A stretch of 64,000 nt of DNA from Gammaproteobacteria bacterium (GTDB taxonomy: Bacteria > Pseudomonadota > Gammaproteobacteria > SZUA-152), in the NCBI GenBank assembly GCA_013152545.1, contig JAADGF010000097.1:19618-83617 (forward strand), written 5' to 3'. Below, in pieces: positions 10,704 to 20,508 of this stretch. A program made the translations under genes and the position numbers. Below the pieces are notes generated by a model that made no database searches, was not told the DNA's origin, and was given only the letters and a program-made list of their open reading frames with translations. The stretch's first letter is position 1. The number at the start of each line of letters is the position of its first letter.

Positions 10704-13043
10704 TCAAATATTAGAAATTTTCTGTACATGAGCCTCGAATTTTTCTGCATTCAGAAAACCAACCAAACGGTATGCTCGTTGTTCTTGGCCTTGTTTATCA
10801 AAAAACAAAATCGACGGTGGGCCAAACAAACCAAATTGACTGAGTAGGGCTTTGTCTTGTTTGTCATTGAGGGTGACATCGGTTTGTAATAATACTACGT
10901 TTTTCAGGGCTTGTTGCACGCCTGGGTCCGAAAATGTGTATTTTTCCATTTCTTTACAGGAGACACACCAGTCAGCATAAAAATCTAACATGACTATCTT
11001 GCCTTGTGCTGTGGCTTTGGTGAGTTCACGCTCTAATCCTTCAAGCCCCTTAACTTTAGTGAAGACTAACTCTTGGTGCGACTGGGAACCCCCTGTACCA
11101 CCAGATGTGATAAAGCCACCGCTTAACGGTTGGAGTGCGTCCTTGCCGCCGCTGGCGACTCCAATAAGCAGCAAGGCACCATACACTAGTACAACCACGC
11201 CAAGGCCTTTCCAGAGTTTGCGCCAGCCGGTGCTATTGCCACCCACGGGTTCCAGTGCCCCCATATAGATAGCGGAGACAATCAGTAACATTGCCCATAG
11301 GGACATGGAAACTGCTGCTGGTACAATACGTTCTAACATCCAAATTGCGACGGCAAGCATCATCACACCGAATACTGCTTTTACCGCATCCATCCATGTG
11401 CCGGCCTTGGGTAACAATTTTCCAGCTGAAACCCCAATAGCAAGTAGCGGTGCCCCCATTCCCAGGCTCAACGCAAATAAAGCCATGCCACCCAATACGG
11501 CATCACCCGTCTGGCCAATATAGATGAGTGCGCCAGCCAGTGGGGCGGCAACGCAGGGTCCGACGATGAGTGCTGACAAGAAGCCCATGATGGCAACACC
11601 AATCAATGTGCCACCCTGTTGTTTATTGCTGTATTCCGTTAGTTTGCTTTGGACAAAGTTGGGCATCTGGATGTCATAAAATCCAAACATAGAGAAAGCC
11701 AATGCTACAAATACCACACTAAAACTGCCGAGTACCCAGGGGTTTTGGAATGCGGCTTGTAAATTTTCTCCAAAAATACCGGCAATCACTCCGGCGACCG
11801 TATAGGTGACGGCCATTGCCAACACATACACCAGCGACATGGTAAATGCTTTACGTGTTGTGATATTTTTGCCCTGTCCAATGATGATGCTGGATAGAAT
11901 GGGAACCATAGGGAAAACACAAGGTGTAAAGGCCAGCAATAACCCGAAGCCAAAAAAGGTAAGAATGGTGAGAAGGGTATTGCCACTAGCGAGGGATGCG
12001 GCAATTTGGTCTTGCTCTGAAACAATAATATCCGAACTGCCTTGATCTACATCTTGTGTTGTTGATAGCGAAGCCTGCATAGCCTGCCCTTTTGGTAAAG
12101 ACAAAGGCATCACTTGCTGTATTGGGGGATAGCAAAACCCTGCGTCGGCGCAACCCTGGTATTTAGCCACTAAAGAGATGGGGGTGGCGTCAAGGTTAGT
12201 ACGCAGTAAGGGAATGTCGATGCTGATGTTTTTGTGGTAGACAATCATCTTGCCAAAGGCTTCATCAACTTTTTCTTCTCCCTTGGGCATAGTGATGTGG
12301 CCGATGGTAATACCGTTTGAATCCTCTAGGGAAAAGGCAAATTTGTCTCTGTATAAATAGTATCCTTCTGCAACTTTCCAATTGGCTTTGATAAGGTTGC
12401 CGTTTTCAATGTCAGCGGAGAATATAAATGCCTGATCGGGAGGTAAAAACTTATTATCACTGGCACCGAGACCTAACGAATTTCCGAATTTTTTTAGCGC
12501 TGCGAACGGGTTGAATGATGTGTTTTCATTGGAAGGGTCTAGGCTTGCCGTCGCTGTTTTCATGGGCAGGGCTGGGAGCGATAACGTTGTTTCTTGTGTT
12601 TGGGGCGGGTAGCAAATGCCGATATCAGCACAACCTTGTGATGTAACAGTAAAGGCCAATGTGTCAACGTCAGACAAGCGAGATAACGGGATATCAATGA
12701 CGATATTGCCACGGTAGGTTTCTACTTTACCAAAAAATTCATCTTCTTTTATTTTACCCTTGGGGTATATGCCGGGATTGATGGCAATGCCGGGGGTATT
12801 GCTTTCGAACTTGAATTTGTCACGGTACATATAATACCCGTCGACAATATGCCATTCGGTCCTAATCATATCGGTATCAAGCACCTTGCTTGTCATTACA
12901 AAGGCTTGATCTGGCGGCAGAGGCTCATCGCTAAACCCAGTGTCAATTCCGCTTATACTGGCGATACTCGAAACGCTATGAAAAATAAGGAAGAAAAGGT
13001 GGGCAAACCAAAATGTAGTGGTTAATGTTGTTTGATTTTTCAT
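10704..13043 (-). CDS. dsbD: Thiol:disulfide interchange protein DsbD with duplicated N-terminal domain
   Basis: Carries electrons from cytoplasmic thioredoxin across the inner membrane to periplasmic partners such as DsbC and TlpA/CcmG types. At 779 residues it is about 200 longer than the usual DsbD because the periplasmic alpha domain occurs twice (about residues 42-155 and 198-320). Each copy has LPPDQAF, a GYY-YRDKF segment and a redox Cys pair (CADIGIC, CADAGFC). Then come the transmembrane domain with FTPCVFPMVPIL and VGPCVAAPLAG, each with a conserved Cys, and the C-terminal thioredoxin domain with DWCVSCKEM. The start is 12 bp after the cutA stop, a cutA-dsbD pairing common in gammaproteobacteria. 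Confidence 0.95.
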   Translation of the reverse strand: MKNQTTLTTTFWFAHLFFLIFHSVSSIASISGIDTGFSDEPLPPDQAFVMTSKVLDTDMIRTEWHIVDGYYMYRDKFKFESNTPGIAINPGIYPKGKIKEDEFFGKVETYRGNIVIDIPLSRLSDVDTLAFTVTSQGCADIGICYPPQTQETTLSLPALPMKTATASLDPSNENTSFNPFAALKKFGNSLGLGASDNKFLPPDQAFIFSADIENGNLIKANWKVAEGYYLYRDKFAFSLEDSNGITIGHITMPKGEEKVDEAFGKMIVYHKNISIDIPLLRTNLDATPISLVAKYQGCADAGFCYPPIQQVMPLSLPKGQAMQASLSTTQDVDQGSSDIIVSEQDQIAASLASGNTLLTILTFFGFGLLLAFTPCVFPMVPILSSIIIGQGKNITTRKAFTMSLVYVLAMAVTYTVAGVIAGIFGENLQAAFQNPWVLGSFSVVFVALAFSMFGFYDIQMPNFVQSKLTEYSNKQQGGTLIGVAIMGFLSALIVGPCVAAPLAGALIYIGQTGDAVLGGMALFALSLGMGAPLLAIGVSAGKLLPKAGTWMDAVKAVFGVMMLAVAIWMLERIVPAAVSMSLWAMLLIVSAIYMGALEPVGGNSTGWRKLWKGLGVVVLVYGALLLIGVASGGKDALQPLSGGFITSGGTGGSQSHQELVFTKVKGLEGLERELTKATAQGKIVMLDFYADWCVSCKEMEKYTFSDPGVQQALKNVVLLQTDVTLNDKQDKALLSQFGLFGPPSILFFDKQGQEQRAYRLVGFLNAEKFEAHVQKISNI

Positions 13044-13055
13044 TAATACCTCGGT

Positions 13056-13385
13056 TTAACGGGTGGTTACTACATTTTCGGCAATCCAGGACAAATAATT
13101 AGCTAAACCATTGGTTATGGGGACACTGATTATTTCTGGAAGTTCATAAGGGTGATGGTTACTGATCATTTGTTCCACCGCAACATAGGCGCTGGATTTG
13201 GTTTTTGCGATAATCAGTGTTTCCTGGGTTTTTTCGCGTTTGCCTTGCCATTGATAGATGGATACGATGCCTGGAATGATATTAACGCATGCCACGAGAT
13301 TTTCATCAACTAAAGTATTCGCTATATGCTCGGCAGCCTCTCTATCAGCGCAAGCGCTTATAATTAATATATAATCGTCATTCAT
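13056..13385 (-). CDS. cutA: Divalent cation tolerance protein CutA
   Basis: A 109-residue trimeric PII-like protein linked to copper/divalent cation tolerance. It has the conserved block ACVNIIPGIVSIYQWQGK, TLIIAKTK, and the C-terminal HPYELPEIISVPI with YLSWI. It is the first gene of the cutA-dsbD unit. Confidence 0.92.
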   Translation of the reverse strand: MNDDYILIISACADREAAEHIANTLVDENLVACVNIIPGIVSIYQWQGKREKTQETLIIAKTKSSAYVAVEQMISNHHPYELPEIISVPITNGLANYLSWIAENVVTTR

Positions 13386-13507
13386 AGCGGTTGATTTCCA
13401 AAGTTTGCAACGGTATTACATAAGCAGTATAGTGATTTTGTGCTAATGAGTGCGTGGATTTTTCCTTGTATTTGTGGTCGTATGCTTTATTAGATAAGGA
13501 TATCAGT

Positions 13508-13552
13508 ATGTTTTCCAGAAAAGCAGATTTTGTTCTAAAAGCGATACATTAA
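13508..13552 (+). pseudogene. 14-codon frame resembling the start of an Rrf2 regulator
   Basis: The frame encodes MFSRKADFVLKAIH and then stops. This is like the first residues of Rrf2-family regulators (M-L-(S/T)RK-(A/G)DYAL-A). An AAGGA lies about 7 nt before the ATG. The downstream sequence does not continue the family in any frame that I could see. It could be a gene remnant, a leader peptide or chance. Confidence 0.25.
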
Positions 13553-13613
13553 TATCACGGTATTCCTTTTACAGGGCTCGATTTGATAAGTTTATAGCGT
13601 TAGGCTCCTTAAT

Positions 13614-13627
13614 TTGATCGAGGTCAA
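13614..13627. promoter_or_regulatory. Candidate FNR/Anr-type binding site
   Basis: TTGATCGAGGTCAA matches the TTGAT-N4-ATCAA consensus at nine of ten defined positions. It lies 168 bp before fxsA and about 230 bp before the cutA start, so its target is unclear. Confidence 0.4.
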
Positions 13628-13794
13628 GGGGGAAGGCACTATTTTTGTAGGCTCAAAAACGGCAATCCGAAATTGTTGACTAATAAATGTCCACTAACAA
13701 ATAATCGGTTGTCATTACATGCGGCCCTTGATGCATGTCAATGATATGAAGTCTCCTGCCTAAATTATTTGTTACCAATTTTAGACAAACTATT

Positions 13795-14256
13795 ATGAAC
13801 CCCTTTTTTATATTGCTGGCCCTTTTTTTTATTGTTCCTATCATTGAAATCTATTTGTTAATCGAAATCGGTTCAATCGTGGGGCCATTTTTAACGATAT
13901 TTTTGGTGGTATTTACGGCGGTATTGGGTGCATGGCTATTGAGAATGCAGGGGTTTTCTACACTGAATCGGGTACGTCAAACCCTCGCAAGAGGTGGTGT
14001 TCCAGCCACTGAAATACTGGAAGGTGCAATGTTGTTGATCGCAGGTGCCTTATTATTAACCCCCGGTTTTTTTACCGACACGATTGGTTTTTTATGTCTG
14101 CTGCCATCGATACGTCGTCCGATCGCATTGTGGGGGATTCAGCGTATTTTTCGTTTTCCTAAATCACCTAACGCAGGTGAGGGGAGGCGTCATGGCTCTC
14201 AATCTAACAAAAGTAATATTATTGAGGGAGAGTATCGTCGCGAAGATGATCATTAG
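13795..14256 (+). CDS. fxsA: FxsA family membrane protein
   Basis: A 153-residue inner-membrane protein. The N-terminal helix has FIVPIIEIYLLIEIGS, and the conserved loop is GAWLLRMQGFSTLNRVRQTLARGGVPATEILEG. The LLTPGFFTDTIGFLCLLP segment is a hallmark of FxsA. In E. coli FxsA can relieve F-exclusion of phage T7; its normal role is unknown. The tail (about residues 120-153) is polar and cytoplasmic. The gene precedes groES-groEL, an arrangement found in other gammaproteobacteria. Confidence 0.88.
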   Translation: MNPFFILLALFFIVPIIEIYLLIEIGSIVGPFLTIFLVVFTAVLGAWLLRMQGFSTLNRVRQTLARGGVPATEILEGAMLLIAGALLLTPGFFTDTIGFLCLLPSIRRPIALWGIQRIFRFPKSPNAGEGRRHGSQSNKSNIIEGEYRREDDH

Positions 14257-14433
14257 TGTAAAATAGAATACAGATGCAGCGTCTCTAGATGGGTTGTAAG
14301 CAAGGCGTCTTTCGTTGGATTTGACACTTTGCTAAGAGCGGCAACACAGGCACAGCATTGAAGCTGCCTTAAATGAGAGTGCTCCCAATTATTTTTTATT
14401 CATTATTAATGTAATTATTTTAAAGCCTACCCC

Positions 14434-14461
14434 TTGATTTTCAATTAATTGCTACTATTAT
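14434..14461 (+). promoter_or_regulatory. groES-groEL promoter candidate
   Basis: TTGATT (14434-14439) and TATTAT (14456-14461) are separated by 16 bp, each one or two bases from the sigma-70 consensus. Transcription would start near 14468, inside the CIRCE operator. A sigma-32 reading (CTTGATT with a short spacer) is also possible, but the -10 half is poor. Confidence 0.55.
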
Positions 14462-14487
14462 TAGCACTCATCTGAGTAGAGTGCCAA
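14461..14487. promoter_or_regulatory. CIRCE operator (HrcA binding site)
   Basis: TTAGCACTC-N9-GAGTGCCAA matches the CIRCE consensus (TTAGCACTC-N9-GAGTGCTAA) at 17 of 18 positions. It overlaps the predicted start of transcription of groESL, about 100 bp before groES. This implies repression by HrcA, whose gene is not in the window. Confidence 0.85.
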
Positions 14488-14588
14488 ACACTCTCGCAAT
14501 TATATTGGTTTAATTCATATGTTTTAAATCAATAGATGTAATTGTCCATTAACTATTAAAAATATTATATCTATCAAGGAGATAGTGA

Positions 14589-14879
14589 ATGAATATTCGT
14601 CCTTTGCATGATCGTGTAATCGTACGTCGCACAGAGGAAGAACGGACCTCCGCAGGTGGTATCGTGATTCCGGATTCTGCCACAGAAAAACCAATTCAAG
14701 GCGAAGTGCTCGCAGTTGGGAAGGGAAAAATCCTGGAAAACGGCGAAGTTCGTCCACTAGATGTCAAGGTGGGGGACAAAGTGCTGTTTGGAAAATATGG
14801 CGGCACTGAGGTGAAAATTGACGGCGAAGATTTGTTGGTAATGCGTGAAGACGACATTACTGGCGTGATTACCGGCTAA
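14589..14879 (+). CDS. groES: Co-chaperonin GroES
   Basis: A 96-residue lid of the GroEL folding chamber. The full family signature is present: [14 protein letters not shown], the mobile-loop [51 protein letters not shown] strong AAGGAG ribosome site precedes the ATG. It is 80 bp upstream of groEL and is controlled by the CIRCE element. Confidence 0.98.
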   Translation: MNIRPLHDRVIVRRTEEERTSAGGIVIPDSATEKPIQGEVLAVGKGKILENGEVRPLDVKVGDKVLFGKYGGTEVKIDGEDLLVMREDDITGVITG

Positions 14880-14935
14880 GTACTAATGAGTGAAATGATT
14901 TTAATTATTTGATTTTAAAAAGAATTCATATTTAA

Positions 14936-16621
<1,686 letters not shown>

Positions 16622-16656
16622 GTCTTTCCCGCTGCATTATCTTTGCACGTTATTCA

Positions 16657-16683
16657 AAGCCCCGCTCTACGCGGGGCTTTTTT
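16657..16683 (+). terminator. groEL intrinsic terminator
   Basis: A perfect 9-bp stem, AAGCCCCGC (16657-16665) and GCGGGGCTT (16671-16679), with loop TCTAC and a run of six T (16678-16683). Confidence 0.95.
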
Positions 16684-16910
16684 GTTTGTGGGTGATTGAG
16701 TTTGGAAAAATTGGTCGAGCATGAATGTAAAACACTCAGTGTTGAAGGGGGTAGCGTACGAAAAATCGCGCCTACCTTATTGATGATAAGTTGGTGATAA
16801 GGAACACGTGCATGTTCTAAGATGCATTGACGGCGTTCCCTGAGAATATTTTTTTGAGAATGGTATAGAATACCAAAAATTGTTTATCATCAACGCTATC
16901 GTGGTTCTCG

Positions 16911-16939
16911 TGACCATTCAACTGATGCGTTATTAGGTT
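16911..16939. repeat. Family B right end next to the ABC exporter start
   Basis: CCATTCAACTGATGCGTTAT (16913-16932) then TAGGTT resembles the right end of family B (CAACTGATGAATTTAGGT). A matching left end was not clear in the 230 bp before it. It finishes 5 bp before the GTG start of the ABC transporter and could supply its ribosome site. Confidence 0.45.
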
Positions 16940-16944
16940 AAAAG

Positions 16945-18717
16945 GTGAAAATTAAGGTGCATGTGTCATTATGGCAGTTGTTTAAATGGATTAGGTCGGT
17001 CAGTCATTTTTTTTTACCCTATATAAAACCTGATAAAGGTTATATCGCATTGATGTGTGTGTTTTTAGTGGTGATTACCCTGGCCAATACCTTGATGATA
17101 TGGTTATTAGGCAATGCCGTTTCACTGTTGACAGCCATTGATTATGATCAGCTAAGTAAAACGCTATTAATTTTAGTTGGCGTTGTTTTTGTTAGTCAGT
17201 GTTTTCAGTTCGCCTATTTTCATATCTTTAATGCTGTTAGTTTGCGTTATATTGGTCGTGTTCGAGAGAATTTATTGTCCCATGTGATGGCGCTTTCTTA
17301 CCCCGTCGCCAGCTTGTATGAACGCGGTGATTTGATCGCACGTTTAAGCAATGATATTGATCGGTTGACTACGTTTGTTTTAGATGTTCCTTTGAGTTTA
17401 TTGTCTCACTTGCTGGTGTTGATGTTTTATGTGTCTATGCTATTTTGGATTGATTGGCAGTTGGCTTTAATTGCTTTATTGTTAGCCCCACTTTTTTATC
17501 TGTTGCAGCATTTTCTCGCGCCAAGAAAAGGTCAGGCAGCGAGTAAGTTCTTTAATTATAACGGTAATTTGTTAGCTTTTGAAACGCAGGCACTGAGTAA
17601 TTTACGGGGTATCAGTTCATTTAATGCAGAGCAAGAAATGCAATCCAGGCATGCTGCGGCGTTTGATGTTGCGCGACGTTGGAGTTTGAAAATGCGCAAA
17701 ATTGATATTTTATATAACAGTGTATTTGCAATGCTTATCTATATAACGGGGATTATTGTCGCTTACAATGGCATCGAAGGCATTCAATCAGGTCGTTTGT
17801 CGGTAGGGGTGCTGATTAGTTTTGTCGTTTATTTGGGGTACTTATCAGTACCTGTACGTGGGGTTGCGCAAATACCTATTCAGTTGCAAGGCGATGTTGG
17901 CGCAGCTGAACGGGTGATGGCGGTAATGAATAGGCAATCTGATATCATTGAATGTACGCCATCGAATGAGTTGCATGTTACAAAGGGGGAGATCGTGATA
18001 CGTGATTTATCATTTTCTTATCAGGAAAATGACAGCCCTATTTTTTATCAGTTATCGGAGACTGTCCGGGCGGGTGAGACCGTAGCGTTGGTTGGCGCCA
18101 GTGGTTCAGGTAAGTCGACGCTTGCAGCCTTGATTATGCGTTTCTATGATCCCCAGCAAGGTGATATTGAGATTGACGGTGTTAATATAAAATCAGTCAG
18201 CTTGGCGTCATTAAGGCGTAATGTTTCCGTTGTATGGCAGGAACCTTTTTTTATTAACGGCACGATCATGGAAAATTTAAAACTGGCGAACCCAAATGCT
18301 TCGCACGCGCAAGTTATTAATGCTTGTAAAGACAGTTTCGCCTGGGAGTTTATCGAACCCCTGACGTCTGGCTTGGATACAAAGGTAGGCGCTCATGGTA
18401 TCAATTTATCGGTAGGGCAATACCAGCGATTGGCGATCGCTCAGGCGTTTTTAAGAGATGCCCCTATTTTAATCCTTGATGAGGCATCATCCGCTTTGGA
18501 TAGCCATTCTGAGCAGGTGCTTGTTGATGCATTGCAAAAGCTGCGGGCCAAAAGAACCACGTTAATTATTGCCCATCGTTATTCGTCGATTCGATCTGCT
18601 GATCGGGTGGTGTATTTAATGGGTGATGGTTCGGCCGTCTCGGGTAAGCATGAGGACCTCTATAATTATAATGCTGACTATAAAAGAGCCGTGCAGTGGC
18701 AAACTACTGTAAGTTAG
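16945..18717 (+). CDS. ABC exporter, fused membrane and ATPase domains
   Basis: A 590-residue half-transporter that should work as a dimer in the inner membrane. The N-terminal part (about residues 1-325) has six membrane helices. The nucleotide-binding domain follows, with Walker A GASGSGKST, Q-loop VVWQEP, signature LSVGQ (a variant of LSGGQ), Walker B ILILDE, D-loop SALD and switch IIAHR. The overall type is the lipid/drug/peptide exporter group (MsbA/LmrA-like); the substrate is unknown. The GTG at 16945 is the first in-frame start after the spacer, but GTG at 16957 is also possible. A convergent gene about 440 bp away encodes the Gly/Met/Ser peptide. Confidence 0.85.
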   Translation: MKIKVHVSLWQLFKWIRSVSHFFLPYIKPDKGYIALMCVFLVVITLANTLMIWLLGNAVSLLTAIDYDQLSKTLLILVGVVFVSQCFQFAYFHIFNAVSLRYIGRVRENLLSHVMALSYPVASLYERGDLIARLSNDIDRLTTFVLDVPLSLLSHLLVLMFYVSMLFWIDWQLALIALLLAPLFYLLQHFLAPRKGQAASKFFNYNGNLLAFETQALSNLRGISSFNAEQEMQSRHAAAFDVARRWSLKMRKIDILYNSVFAMLIYITGIIVAYNGIEGIQSGRLSVGVLISFVVYLGYLSVPVRGVAQIPIQLQGDVGAAERVMAVMNRQSDIIECTPSNELHVTKGEIVIRDLSFSYQENDSPIFYQLSETVRAGETVALVGASGSGKSTLAALIMRFYDPQQGDIEIDGVNIKSVSLASLRRNVSVVWQEPFFINGTIMENLKLANPNASHAQVINACKDSFAWEFIEPLTSGLDTKVGAHGINLSVGQYQRLAIAQAFLRDAPILILDEASSALDSHSEQVLVDALQKLRAKRTTLIIAHRYSSIRSADRVVYLMGDGSAVSGKHEDLYNYNADYKRAVQWQTTVS

Positions 18718-19160
18718 CGGGCGGTGGTTTTAAGTGGGAGATGATGTGTGCTTTGCTGTTGAACGGCTTTGTCGTTATTACGTACAGCGCTTAGACAAAG
18801 GCAAGGATTCTTTCATCGAGCATGTAAAAAAATAAATCAACGATACTTTTCTAGTGCGTTTAACAGTGCCTTTAATGGTGCATTTAAAAGTCTGGAACAT
18901 TTAAAGAGAGGATGCGGAGCAACTAAATGAATAGCTTTTCTTGCATCCTCTCCCCTTTGGCTTTAGTAGGCTAGAGCCGTATAACGATGTATATTGCGTG
19001 CGTTTGTTCTATCGCTCAGAGTAAATCAATATTACCCATCAAGTGCATTTATAATGTATTAATAGCACACACTGTACTGGTATTGGTGCCGATTTTTCTT
19101 TGAGCGTAGATTGACAGTAATGTAATGCTGTCAGTTAGTGGAGTTGGTTAGTGTGCAGAC
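18718..19160. other. Spacer between the convergent ABC exporter and Gly/Met peptide genes
   Basis: No gene seen. The only clear feature is a hairpin at 18906-18952 with 10-bp arms. The rest is AT-rich without recognised signals. Confidence 0.5.
18906..18952. terminator. Hairpin downstream of the ABC exporter
   Basis: GAGAGGATGC (18906-18915) pairs with GCATCCTCTC (18943-18952) over a 27-nt loop; no T-run follows directly. It could terminate either of the two convergent genes. Confidence 0.35.
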
Positions 19161-19356
19161 CTACATGCCACCGCCGCCACCACTCATGCCGCCACCGCCG
19201 CCACTCATACCACCACCGCCGCCACTCATACCACCGCCGCCGCCAACCGCTCATACCACCGCCGCCGCCACTCATGCCGCCGCCACCGCTCATACCACCG
19301 CCGCCGCCACTCATGCCGCCGCCGCCGCCCATACCACCGCTTCCACCCATACCCAT
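19161..19356 (-). CDS. Gly/Met/Ser-only repeat peptide, frameshifted
   Basis: A strong ribosome site (AAGGAG, 7 nt before the ATG) opens a frame starting MGMGGSGGMGGGGGMSGG. It is broken near 19245-19246 by what looks like one extra base (CCAACC where the repeats have CCACC or similar). Removing one base makes the remaining length an exact multiple of three, and the frame runs to the TAG at 19161-19163. The repaired product is 64 residues made only of Gly, Met and Ser, mostly MSGGGGG units. As it stands the frame reads into an Arg/Trp-rich tail, which is an artefact. I do not recognise a family. The frameshift may be a sequencing error in a GC-rich repeat or a real inactivation. A structured leader lies upstream. 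Confidence 0.6.
19161..19356. repeat. Tandem GGN-rich coding repeat
   Basis: Seven copies of an 18-24 bp unit coding for Met-Ser-Gly(4-6), with silent variation between units (GGC/GGT, AGT/AGC). The variation argues against very recent slippage and for selection on the protein. Confidence 0.6.
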
Positions 19357-19407
19357 AGTCTTTCTCCTTAAAGGTTATGCGAACTTACAATATCGAAGTT
19401 GGGGGCA

Positions 19408-19540
19408 AATTCTGTGGCACATCCCTTGATTTTCTTAGTGCTCAACAGAAGAGTTCCAGATATTCACCCCCCTAAGTCTCCTTCCCGGCTTGGGGTTTAG
19501 CGTCGAGGATAGCACTAAACCTACTTACCGTGACGGTACC
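19408..19540 (-). promoter_or_regulatory. Structured 5' leader of the Gly/Met peptide
   Basis: Read on the minus strand, three pairings lie 50-180 nt before the start codon. TTCTGT-tga-GCAC (from 19450) pairs with GTGC-c-ACAGAA (to 19410). GGTTTAG (19521-19515) pairs with CTAAACC (19500-19494). A short TACCGTgACGGTA palindrome lies at 19526-19538. The purine-rich GGGAAGGAGACTT lies between the first two. No known riboswitch consensus was recognised. Confidence 0.35.
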
Positions 19541-20150
19541 AAAGACTGGCCTCAAAGCTAACATATAATTTAACTGTAGGTCAAATTATATGGCATGACC
19601 ATAAAATGTTCATGCAAAGTCCGGATAAATGAGTTGTTTTATATTTAATTAATTGATATATAAATTGTATTGTGTTTTTTATAGGCAAGCTAACTAGCAA
19701 AAATTGGTGTTATTTTGTCACTTAAATTAATATTATCGGCAATACGATAAAAATAATACTTAAGTGTCTTGTATAGGTAACTTTACTATTATAAATTTAA
19801 CTGATTCTCAGTTAATTAAGAATGAAGCGCTGTACAATAATTTGTTTAAAAACAAAATAAAGAAAATATTGACGTTAGATGTTGTTTTTGAAAAATGCTT
19901 GTCTGTCACTAAGCCGATATAGGGGGGTGTTTATATCTGCGTATGTATCGATGTGTTGATTTTTTGGCGTGATGCTGGCTTAGTCAATGGGTTAGCATAC
20001 GTTGTCAATAGAGCAATTGGTTCCATGAACAGAGCACGGCCTAAGATACTAACAAGATGAAGCTTTCAGGGTATTTTAAACCATGCTGTTATGGCGCATG
20101 AGATTAAGTTCAACATGCTTAATACAATACCGTTTTTCAGTGAGCGGACT

Positions 20151-20177
20151 AAAACACTTTTTTTAATAAGTGTTTTT
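20151..20177. terminator. AT-rich hairpin with flanking A and T tracts
   Basis: AAAACACTT (20151-20159) pairs with AAGTGTTTT (20168-20176), followed by a T. It has terminator shape on either strand, but no gene ends close by. Confidence 0.35.
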
Positions 20178-20508
20178 GGTGGGGGTTAAAGTTCTGGATG
20201 ACATCACTTGTATTGAGTGCGGTTGATGTTCATAGTGTCGAGAATAAAACAAGGTCACTACTCAATGTGATTTTTTAACCGTACAGTAGTTGCTCAATAT
20301 GAGCGTTGATTTATTCGTCTTTGATGTATTTGAGGGCAACGATAAAGTACGCTGGTAAATGAAAGACGTTTGAGGTCGTCATTGTACCAGTCCAAAGCTT
20401 AAGCTGAATTGTTACAAAAATTAAGTATTTTTTTAACGCAAGAGAAACCAGGTTTGTAAAAATGTTTTTATCGCGACTTTTAATTCATTCCATAAAGGGT
20501 GGTTGGTT

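Larger units (their letters stand above)
13386..13794. other. Spacer between cutA and fxsA
   Basis: Divergent intergenic region of 409 bp. It holds a 14-codon open frame with an AAGGA site at 13496-13500 (13508-13552), and an Anr/FNR-type half-palindrome at 13614-13627. No other gene was found. Confidence 0.5.
19357..20508. other. Long spacer holding a structured leader and a hairpin
   Basis: 1.15 kb without a supported gene. The part nearest 19357 is the minus-strand leader of the Gly/Met peptide. There is an 8-bp palindrome TTAACTGA-TTC-TCAGTTAA at 19797-19815 and a T-flanked hairpin at 20151-20177. The rest is AT-rich. Confidence 0.5.

Noticed and set aside
19161..19356. Pro/His-rich protein on the plus strand across the repeat
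   Set aside because: The minus strand has the AAGGAG site, the ATG and a sensible Gly/Met/Ser repeat; the plus-strand frames lack starts with ribosome sites and are reverse complements of glycine codons.
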